A stretch of DNA of 36,468 bases, taken from positions 1 through 36,468 of the forward strand of contig DGPE01000034.1 in the NCBI GenBank assembly GCA_002390305.1, read 5' to 3'. The notes under the pieces are model-generated. The model made no database searches, had not been told where the DNA came from, and saw only the letters and a program-made list of their open reading frames with translations. The translations under genes and the position numbers were made by a program. Within the stretch, counting starts at the first letter, position 1. Every line of letters begins with the position of its first letter. This document shows, in pieces, positions 8,461 through 14,615 of this stretch. The DNA is from Micrococcales bacterium UBA4448. Lineage in GTDB: Bacteria > Actinomycetota > Actinomycetes > Actinomycetales > Microbacteriaceae.

Positions 8461-9255
8461 ATGCCTGAGGGTCACACAGTTCATCGAACCGCGAACAGGT
8501 TCCGAAAGGATTTTGCTGGGCGCGAGCTGAACATCAGCTCACCGCAGGGAAGATTTATTGATGCAGTTTTGGTGACCGGTCAGCAGCTCGAATCCTCAGA
8601 AGCTTTCGGCAAACACCTATTTTTGGGTTTTCCATCCGGATTCATTCGCATCCACCTGGGAATCTATGGGAAATGGCGCTTTGCGGAGTTCAAAGCGGAA
8701 CCAAAAGAGCCTGTTGGTCAAGTGCGGGCAAGATTTTTATCAGAGCACTTTGTCGCGGATTTGGTAGGACCCACAGCATGCGAGGTAATTGACCTGGCTG
8801 GCTATCAGCTCCAGAAATCCAAACTTGGCCCAGACCCACTTCGCATAGACCCGGCTGATCAAGAACTCGAGAGGTTCATTGGTCGCTGCCAGAGGACGAA
8901 AACGCCAATCGGGCAACTTCTGATGGATCAATCTGTAATTTCAGGTATTGGAAATGTCTATCGTGCGGAGCTGTTGTTTCGGGCCAGGTTAAGCCCATTT
9001 AGGACGGGTAATGAAGTTTCGGAGCAGGACCTTGCAGGCATCTGGTTCGACGCCGTAAAGCTGATGAAAATTGGCGTCACCAAGGGAATCATGCTCACAA
9101 GAGACGATCACCTCCGGGGAATGCCGCAGTTAAAGGACCGTTATTTTGTTTATAAGAGAGAGGGGCTGCCATGCCGGAACTGCGGCAATGAGGTTTCTCT
9201 GCAACTCATGAGTTCTAGAAAGCTTTACTGGTGCACTAGCTGTCAAAAATTGTAA
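8461..9255 (+). CDS. Fpg/Nei family DNA glycosylase (endonuclease VIII-like)
   Basis: A 264-residue base-excision repair enzyme that removes oxidised bases and cleaves the abasic strand. The N-terminus MPEGHTVHR gives the catalytic Pro2 (after Met removal) and Glu3; 'PEGH' points to the Nei side of the family rather than Fpg ('PELPEVE'). The helix-two-turn-helix region contains SGIGNVYRAELLFRARLSPF. The C-terminus is a complete zinc finger with paired cysteines CRNC and CTSC separated by a 16-residue loop. The start is fixed by the need for Pro2-Glu3. The gene lies five bases behind rpiB and ends just before the tRNA-Gly gene on the opposite strand. Most similar in pattern to actinobacterial Nei2-type enzymes. 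Confidence 0.92.
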   Translation: MPEGHTVHRTANRFRKDFAGRELNISSPQGRFIDAVLVTGQQLESSEAFGKHLFLGFPSGFIRIHLGIYGKWRFAEFKAEPKEPVGQVRARFLSEHFVADLVGPTACEVIDLAGYQLQKSKLGPDPLRIDPADQELERFIGRCQRTKTPIGQLLMDQSVISGIGNVYRAELLFRARLSPFRTGNEVSEQDLAGIWFDAVKLMKIGVTKGIMLTRDDHLRGMPQLKDRYFVYKREGLPCRNCGNEVSLQLMSSRKLYWCTSCQKL

Positions 9256-9281
9256 ATCAATGACCCCAAGTAGTGAATCTT

Positions 9282-9355
9282 TGGAGCGAGTGACGGGAAT
9301 CGAACCCGCGTAATCAGTTTGGAAGACTGAGGCTCTACCATTGAGCTACACTCGC
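9282..9355 (-). tRNA. tRNA-Gly (anticodon TCC)
   Basis: On the minus strand the 7-bp acceptor stem GCGAGTG/CACTCGC encloses a D-arm (AGCTCAATGGTAGAGC), an anticodon arm with stem TCAGT/ACTGA and loop CTTCCAA giving anticodon TCC (reads GGA/GGG), and a T-arm with GGGTTCGATTCCC. The discriminator base is T, usual for bacterial tRNA-Gly. Unlike the other two tRNA genes here, the 3' CCA is encoded (bases 9284-9282). It lies between the DNA glycosylase gene and the divergent tRNA-Pro gene. Confidence 0.96.
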
Positions 9356-9428
9356 GCATCGTTTGTTAGACGAGACTCCATTCTATGGGGTAGAGTTGTC
9401 GAGTTCGTGACCAACGGTCAAGAATGTT

Positions 9429-9502
9429 CGGGATGTAGCGCAGCTTGGTAGCGCATCTGTTTTGGGAACAGAGGGTCGCAGGTTCAAATCCTGTCATCCC
9501 GA
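9429..9502 (+). tRNA. tRNA-Pro (anticodon TGG)
   Basis: The acceptor stem CGGGATG/CATCCCG, the D-arm (GCGCAGCTTGGTAGCGC), the anticodon stem TCTGT/ACAGA with loop TTTGGGA (anticodon TGG, decoding CCA and wobble Pro codons) and the T-arm (GGTTCAAATCC) all fold. The discriminator is A and the CCA end is not encoded. It sits 43 bases upstream of the trigger factor start. A possible -35 element for tig overlaps its T-arm and acceptor stem. Confidence 0.96.
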
Positions 9503-9519
9503 CAAATTTGCTTTATAAA
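9491..9519 (+). promoter_or_regulatory. Candidate tig promoter overlapping the tRNA-Pro 3' end
   Basis: A good -10 box TATAAA lies at 9514-9519. Seventeen bases upstream is CTGTCA (9491-9496), matching four of six positions of TTGACA, and it lies inside the T-stem and T-loop side of tRNA-Pro. Transcription would begin near 9526, leaving a leader of about 20 bases with a GGAG ribosome-binding site (9537-9540) before the TTG start. Read-through from the tRNA promoter is the alternative. Confidence 0.45.
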
Positions 9520-9545
9520 ACCCCACCTACCTCTATGGAGATACC

Positions 9546-10808
9546 TTGAAGACAACAGTCGAGAAACTAAGCCCAACACGAGTCAAGTTGACCATCGAGG
9601 TCGACCAGGCTGGCTTTAAGCCAACCCTTGACAAGGCTTATAAGACCGTTGCAAACCAGGTAAACATCCCTGGATTTCGAAAGGGCAAAGTTCCAGCTTC
9701 GGTGTTAGACCAGCGTGTTGGTAAGGACCAGATCATCGCTCAGGCCATCAACGATGGAATGGACGGTTTTTATCGTGCAGCGCTAGTCGCAGAGAAGCTA
9801 AAGCCACTTGGGACCCCAGAGGCAGACATCAGTTCGGCACCTTCCGCTGAGGAGCTCGAGAAGCTGTTGGTAATTTCGCTAGAGGTCGAAGTTCGCCCAG
9901 AGTTTAAGCTTCCTAGCTATAAGAACATTGCGGTAACCGTAGAGCCGGTCAAGGTTGCAAAAATGGACATTGAAACCGAACTTGACGCTCTTAGGGCTCG
10001 CTTTGGAACGCTAAAGACAGTCGATCGCGCGGCGAAGAATGGTGATTTCACTACCATCGACCTTTCGGCGCTAATGGATGGTAAAGAAATCGACACTGCC
10101 GCAGACATTTCCTACGAGATAGGTTCCGGACAGCTCTTGGATGGTATCGACGAAGCTCTAGAAACCTTGACTGCTGGAGAGACCACCACCTTTAGCTCGA
10201 AGCTAGTAGGTGGTGAGATGGCAGGGCAGTCCGCTGAGGTTTCTGTAACGCTGAAGGCAGTCAAAGAGCGCGAGCTTCCAAAGGCCGACGATGATTTCGC
10301 CCAGCTTGCCAGTGAGTTCGACACTCTTGAAGAGCTAACTAAAGACCTTGAGACCAAGCTGGCAGCAGATCTCGGCCGCAAGCAGGTGCTGCAGGCCAGA
10401 GACAAGATTGTTGAAGATCTCGTTGCTAAAGCGAATATTCCGGTCTCCGATGAAGCGGTAAAGCGTGAAGTTGACGCACACCTTGAGGGCGAAGGCCGCA
10501 TGGAGGACGATGTCCACCGCAAGGAAGTAACCGCAGATTCCGAGAAGGGCTTCAAGACTCAGCTTTTGTTGGATGCGATTGTTGACGCTGAAGAGATTAA
10601 AATCGAGGACCAAGAGCTAATTGAGTATCTAGCATTCACATCCAGGAACTACCAAATGGAACCAAACCAGTTCATCGAACAGGTTGCAAGTTCCGGTCAG
10701 GTCAGCTTCTATGCCGATGAACTTTCTAGGCGTAAAGCCGTTGACTACCTAGTGTCTCAGGCAGAAATTACTGACACCAAGGGTGCCAAGGTTGCATATC
10801 AGGTCTAA
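9546..10808 (+). CDS. tig: Trigger factor, ribosome-associated chaperone and prolyl isomerase
   Basis: A 420-residue trigger factor that docks at the ribosomal exit tunnel through L23 and shields nascent chains. The N-terminal ribosome-binding domain carries PGFRKGKVPASVLDQRVG (about 42-59), which includes the GFRxGxxP signature. A FKBP-type domain follows (about 160-240; DGKEIDTAADISYEIGSGQ), then the helical C-terminal cradle. It starts with TTG after GGAG; the next residues (KTTVEKLSPTRVKLTIEV) match the standard family start. Its 3' neighbour is the clpP1-clpP2-clpX cluster, the usual arrangement, linking folding and degradation. It ends 77 bases before clpP1, within which lies a ClgR-like site, so clpP1 can be regulated separately. 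Confidence 0.97.
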   Translation: MKTTVEKLSPTRVKLTIEVDQAGFKPTLDKAYKTVANQVNIPGFRKGKVPASVLDQRVGKDQIIAQAINDGMDGFYRAALVAEKLKPLGTPEADISSAPSAEELEKLLVISLEVEVRPEFKLPSYKNIAVTVEPVKVAKMDIETELDALRARFGTLKTVDRAAKNGDFTTIDLSALMDGKEIDTAADISYEIGSGQLLDGIDEALETLTAGETTTFSSKLVGGEMAGQSAEVSVTLKAVKERELPKADDDFAQLASEFDTLEELTKDLETKLAADLGRKQVLQARDKIVEDLVAKANIPVSDEAVKREVDAHLEGEGRMEDDVHRKEVTADSEKGFKTQLLLDAIVDAEEIKIEDQELIEYLAFTSRNYQMEPNQFIEQVASSGQVSFYADELSRRKAVDYLVSQAEITDTKGAKVAYQV

Positions 10809-10822
10809 CGCCCAAGGCGAAC
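10805..10822 (+). promoter_or_regulatory. Candidate ClgR operator upstream of clpP1P2
   Basis: The sequence CTAACGCCCAAGGCGAAC matches the ClgR consensus described for corynebacteria and streptomycetes (WNNWCGCYNANRGCGWWS) at every defined position except the first W. It begins in the tig stop codon and lies 64 bases before the clpP1 ATG. ClgR activates clpP1P2 and related protease genes in actinobacteria; the regulator gene itself is not in this window. Confidence 0.6.
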
Positions 10823-10885
10823 AAGCACACTAACTGAGTGTTTTGCTAGCTATCGTTACTCTCAAGAACTCTGAAGGAGAACTAG

Positions 10886-11467
10886 ATGGCCATGCCCCAG
10901 TTGGAGCGAAACGGTGTATTTGACAGGTTGCTGAAAGACCGCATTGTGTGGTTGGGTAGCGAAGTTCGGGACGAGAACGCCAATGAGATTTGCGCGAAAA
11001 TCCTGCTGTTGGCCGCCGAAGACTCGGAAAAAGACATATTTTTATACATCAACTCTCCCGGTGGTTCAATAACCGCCGGCATGGCGATCTACGACACCAT
11101 GCAATACGTGCCAAACGACATCGTTACCGTCGGCATCGGCATGGCGGCATCAATGGGTCAGTTCCTGCTTTCTTCAGGTGCCAAGGGCAAGAGATACGCC
11201 ACTCCTAACACCAGGGTTTTGCTTCACCAACCGGCGGGTGGATTCGGTGGAACTGCATCTGATATTCAGACACAGGCGGCGCTAATCATGTCAATGAAGC
11301 GACAGCTGGCAAGTATTACTGCCGAACAAACTGGCAAGACTGTAGAGCAGGTCATGGAAGACGGCGACAGGGATCGTTGGTTCACTGCGGCCGAGGCTTT
11401 GGAATATGGATTCATTGACCAAATTCAAGAGTTTGCAAGCCGTTCAACCGGCGTAGGAAAGGCCTAA
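10886..11467 (+). CDS. clpP1: ATP-dependent Clp protease proteolytic subunit ClpP1
   Basis: A 193-residue S14 serine peptidase subunit of the Clp barrel. The catalytic Ser89 is in GMAASMGQF, His114 in RVLLHQPAGG and probably Asp163 in DRDRWFTAAEA; the Ser-His and His-Asp spacings match E. coli ClpP. The oxyanion strand INSPGGS is at 55-61. The ATG follows a strong AAGGAGA sequence (10874-10880). ClpP2 starts three bases after the stop. In actinobacteria ClpP1 and ClpP2 form a mixed two-ring complex with ClpX or ClpC, and the pair is usually under ClgR control, in line with the site just upstream. Confidence 0.96.
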   Translation: MAMPQLERNGVFDRLLKDRIVWLGSEVRDENANEICAKILLLAAEDSEKDIFLYINSPGGSITAGMAIYDTMQYVPNDIVTVGIGMAASMGQFLLSSGAKGKRYATPNTRVLLHQPAGGFGGTASDIQTQAALIMSMKRQLASITAEQTGKTVEQVMEDGDRDRWFTAAEALEYGFIDQIQEFASRSTGVGKA

Positions 11468-11470
11468 GTC

Positions 11471-12112
11471 ATGAGTTTTATCGAAACAAGTACTGGTCGC
11501 GTGGAAATGCCAAACTCCAGATACATTTTGCCCGAGTTTGAAGAGCGCACTTCTTACGGTGTCAAGCGCCACAACCCCTACACAAAGTTGTTTGAGGATC
11601 GCATTGTGTTCCTGGGCGTGCAGGTAGATGACGCTTCGGCTGACGACATTATGGCTCAGCTTTTGGTTCTAGAATCCCAAGATCCAGATCGCGACATCAC
11701 GATGTACATAAACTCTCCAGGAGGTTCGTTCACTGCCCTGACTGCAATTTACGACACCATGGAATACATCAAGCCCAAAATTCAGACTGTGTGCCTGGGT
11801 CAAGCTGCATCGGCAGCAGCGGTGCTTCTGGCTGCTGGAGCCAAGGGCAAGCGACTAGCGCTACCAAACGCACGTATTTTGATCCATCAGCCATCTTCAG
11901 GCGGGGGTGGTCAGGGCCAGGCGTCTGACATCGAGATTCAAGCCAAGGAAATCATGAGAATGCGAGAGTGGCTGGAGCACACCTTGAGTCACCACTCGGG
12001 GAAGAGCATCGCCGAAGTAAACAAGGACATTGATAGAGACAAAATCCTCACTGCAGCCGAGGCTATGGAGTACGGGCTTATCGACCAGGTACTTTCCTCC
12101 CGAAAGGCTTAG
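11471..12112 (+). CDS. clpP2: ATP-dependent Clp protease proteolytic subunit ClpP2
   Basis: A 213-residue second ClpP subunit. Catalytic residues are Ser114 (LGQAASAAA), His139 (RILIHQPSSGG) and likely Asp190 (DIDRDKIL). The N-terminal extension of about 17 residues before RYILPEFEERT is typical of ClpP2. The SSGGGGQGQ insert after the active-site His is two residues longer than in ClpP1. It is co-transcribed with clpP1 (three-base gap) and followed after 56 bases by clpX. The two paralogues differ clearly, so this is the old actinobacterial pair and not a recent duplication. Confidence 0.96.
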   Translation: MSFIETSTGRVEMPNSRYILPEFEERTSYGVKRHNPYTKLFEDRIVFLGVQVDDASADDIMAQLLVLESQDPDRDITMYINSPGGSFTALTAIYDTMEYIKPKIQTVCLGQAASAAAVLLAAGAKGKRLALPNARILIHQPSSGGGGQGQASDIEIQAKEIMRMREWLEHTLSHHSGKSIAEVNKDIDRDKILTAAEAMEYGLIDQVLSSRKA

Positions 12113-12154
12113 CTTCATTTCTGCGAGTGCTGGGCAATAAAGTCCAACTGTCGC

Positions 12155-12160
12155 TATAGA
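12155..12160 (+). promoter_or_regulatory. Candidate -10 box for clpX
   Basis: TATAGA lies eight bases before the clpX ATG in the 56-base clpP2-clpX gap, and no Shine-Dalgarno sequence is present. This geometry suggests a transcript starting at or just before the ATG. No convincing -35 element is visible. Confidence 0.35.
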
Positions 12161-12168
12161 GTTTTGCC

Positions 12169-13443
12169 ATGACTTTATCTGAGACCAGCGAGCTTCTGAA
12201 ATGCACATTTTGTGCAAAAAGCCAGAAGCAGGTTCGCAAGCTGATCGCTGGACCTGCGGTGTATATCTGCGACGAGTGCATTGAGCTTTGCAACGAGATT
12301 ATCGAGGAAGAGCTCGGACACAAAGCGAACACAGATTTGGACTCGCTGGAACTGCCAAACCCGAAAGAAATTAAAGGGTTTCTGGACGAGTATGTAGTCG
12401 GGCAAGACGCCGCAAAAAAACAGTTGGCGGTGGCGGTCTACAACCATTACAAACGAATTAGATCTGGCGGCACCCTCACATCTGCCGGAAAAGAACACGA
12501 TGATATTGAAATCGCTAAATCAAATATCTTGATGATCGGCCCAACCGGATGCGGGAAAACTTACCTGGCTCAGACATTGGCCAAGCGTCTCAATGTGCCC
12601 TTTGCCGTTGCCGATGCAACCGCGCTCACTGAGGCTGGCTACGTCGGTGAGGATGTGGAGAACATCCTGCTAAAGCTTCTACAGGCTGCCGATAATGACC
12701 CGAAGCGCGCCGAAACCGGGATCATCTACATCGACGAGATTGACAAGATTTCCAGAAAATCCGAAAACCCGTCCATCACCAGAGATGTTTCTGGTGAAGG
12801 TGTTCAGCAGGCGCTGCTAAAGATTCTCGAAGGTACTATCGCGTCAATACCTCCGCAGGGCGGCAGGAAACATCCTCAGCAAGAGTTCATCAAGCTGGAT
12901 ACCACCAATGTGCTGTTTATTGTTGCCGGCGCATTTGCCGGCCTGGAGGGCATAGTTTCTGAACGAACCGGCAAAAAAGGTATTGGTTTCGGAGCTGAGC
13001 TCAAGGAAAAATCAGAGGCGAACGATATTTATAGACAGGTGCAGCCCGAGGACCTAAGGAAGTTCGGCCTCATTCCGGAATTCATTGGACGACTTCCGGT
13101 TCTTGCCACGGTTGAAGAGCTGGACAAATCGGCACTGATTGCAATTTTGACCGAGCCTAAAAATGCACTGGTCAAGCAGTACCAACGGATGTTTGAGATA
13201 GACGGTTTCGATCTTGTTTTTGAACCTGGGGCAATTGAATTCATAGCGGATAGCGCCCTGCATCGGGAGACCGGCGCAAGGGGATTGAGGGCAATCCTTG
13301 AGGAGCTTCTTGGGCCAATCATGTATGAGCTTCCAGGTTCCGATGCTGCCGGCACTGTGACGATCACCGAGGAGATTGCCAGAACTGGCGCGCTTCCAGT
13401 AGTGGAGCCAGCTAGGGCAACACGCCAAGACAAATCCGCCTAG
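12169..13443 (+). CDS. clpX: ATP-dependent Clp protease ATP-binding subunit ClpX
   Basis: A 424-residue AAA+ unfoldase that feeds substrates into ClpP. The N-terminal zinc-binding domain uses the cysteines in CTFC and CDEC (residues 11-14 and 35-38). Walker A is GPTGCGKT (about 124-131) and Walker B IIYIDEID (about 184-191); later motifs include ISRKSENPSITRDVSGEGVQ, an arginine-finger region (GLIPEFIGRLP) and the sensor-2 region (GARGLRAILEE). The ATG has no good Shine-Dalgarno sequence; a -10-like TATAGA sits eight bases upstream, so it may have its own near-leaderless promoter as well as read-through from clpP2. The last residues are a short acidic/basic tail. It is followed 14 bases later by the BenE-like gene. 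Confidence 0.97.
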   Translation: MTLSETSELLKCTFCAKSQKQVRKLIAGPAVYICDECIELCNEIIEEELGHKANTDLDSLELPNPKEIKGFLDEYVVGQDAAKKQLAVAVYNHYKRIRSGGTLTSAGKEHDDIEIAKSNILMIGPTGCGKTYLAQTLAKRLNVPFAVADATALTEAGYVGEDVENILLKLLQAADNDPKRAETGIIYIDEIDKISRKSENPSITRDVSGEGVQQALLKILEGTIASIPPQGGRKHPQQEFIKLDTTNVLFIVAGAFAGLEGIVSERTGKKGIGFGAELKEKSEANDIYRQVQPEDLRKFGLIPEFIGRLPVLATVEELDKSALIAILTEPKNALVKQYQRMFEIDGFDLVFEPGAIEFIADSALHRETGARGLRAILEELLGPIMYELPGSDAAGTVTITEEIARTGALPVVEPARATRQDKSA

Positions 13444-13457
13444 TTAGAGACACGCAC

Positions 13458-14615
13458 ATCGCCAACAGACCAGAAATTGTTGCCCCGCTAATTGCGGGCA
13501 CGGTTGCATCTACAACAGGTTCAATCGCCACCTTTGGTATTGCAATCGCAGGCCTAAGCGCCATGGGTGCGACCACTTCACAGGCCGCTACTGCAATTGC
13601 TGTGATGCTGCTTGGTTACGGTGTTTTGTCGATCGGGCTTAGCTTGTGGCTAAAGATGCCAGTCAGTATCGTGTGGTCCACCCCTGGCGCAGCATTCCTG
13701 GCCACCAGCGGTGGTCTTGGCCTGAGCTTTAACTTGGCGGTCGGAGCTTTTATAGTCAGCAGCTTGCTAGTAGTGGTGACCGGCGCCTGGCCGGCATTGG
13801 GTGAGCTAGTTGGCAGAATCCCTATTCAAATCTCTGCAGCCATGCTTGCCGGAGTCATCTTCCCATTCGTGGTTGCCACTGTTCGTTCTGCGGTTGAATA
13901 CCCAGTATTAATCATGCCAGCGGTGCTAATTTGGTTGATTCTTAATAGGTTTCTACCGCTCTGGGCCTCGCCAGCCTCAATAATTGCGGGCTTTGTCCTT
14001 ATCGCGAGAAGTGATGCCGTAACGCAGTTCGAAGTAATGAGTTTTTGGCCTGATTTTGAAATTGTGTCTCCGGTGTTTGATTTAGCGACCATATTCGCAA
14101 TCGGTGTGCCGCTGTATTTGATCACTATGGCTTCGCAGAACCTGCCTGGGTTAGCGATCATGGGATCCTTGGGCTACAGGCTCCCCGCTTCAAAAGTTTT
14201 CATAGCGACTGGACTGGGTTCTGCTGTGACCGGTTTGTTTGGTGGTTTTGGCCTAAACCTGGCTGCAATTACTGCAGCCCTGAATGCAGATGAGGGCGCC
14301 GCCAAGGATCCGAATAGACGTTGGCTGGCTGCTGCCTGGGGCGGTGTTATTTACATTCTTTTCGCTATTTTTGCAGCTGGCTTCGCCGCATTTGTGTTGG
14401 CAGTTCCGACCGAGTTGCTTTTAGCTCTCGCCGGATTGGCATTGCTAAACACTTTTGCAGGGGCGATCAGGACCGCCGTCAGCGATGATCAGACCAGGCT
14501 GGCCGGTGTAGTGACTTTGGTGATAGGTGCTGCCGGCATAACGGTACTTGGTATTGGTGGGGCGTTCTGGGCACTTGTATCAGGAATAATTGTCTGGAGC
14601 ATTAGAAAGCGTTAA
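13458..14615 (+). CDS. Benzoate/H+ symporter family (BenE) transporter, start codon uncertain
   Basis: A polytopic membrane protein of the BenE/YdcO family, secondary transporters for benzoate or related aromatic acids. Family motifs are STPGAAFLATSGG, AAMLAGVIFPF, VPLYLITMASQNLPG, GLFGGFGLNLAAITAALN and RRWLAAAWGG. The first ATG in frame is at 13563, but the 35 codons before it (ANRPEIVAPLIAG, TVASTTGS, IATFGIAIAGL) encode a conserved first helix leading straight into MGATTSQAAT. The frame is open back to a stop at 13413 and contains no ATG, GTG or TTG before 13563. I mark an ATC at 13458 as a possible rare start, giving 385 residues, close to family length. A start at 13563 would remove the first helix. 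It lies just after clpX and its stop overlaps valS. Confidence 0.75.
   Translation: MANRPEIVAPLIAGTVASTTGSIATFGIAIAGLSAMGATTSQAATAIAVMLLGYGVLSIGLSLWLKMPVSIVWSTPGAAFLATSGGLGLSFNLAVGAFIVSSLLVVVTGAWPALGELVGRIPIQISAAMLAGVIFPFVVATVRSAVEYPVLIMPAVLIWLILNRFLPLWASPASIIAGFVLIARSDAVTQFEVMSFWPDFEIVSPVFDLATIFAIGVPLYLITMASQNLPGLAIMGSLGYRLPASKVFIATGLGSAVTGLFGGFGLNLAAITAALNADEGAAKDPNRRWLAAAWGGVIYILFAIFAAGFAAFVLAVPTELLLALAGLALLNTFAGAIRTAVSDDQTRLAGVVTLVIGAAGITVLGIGGAFWALVSGIIVWSIRKR

Noticed and set aside
10112..10555. Long antisense reading frames within tig, clpX, rne and others
   Set aside because: They are serine- or arginine-rich reverse-strand shadows of strongly recognised genes, without ribosome-binding sites or family resemblance.
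10827..10841. Hairpin ACACT-AACTG-AGTGT after tig as a terminator
   Set aside because: The stem is only five pairs, has little GC, and the T-run is just four bases; too weak to call.
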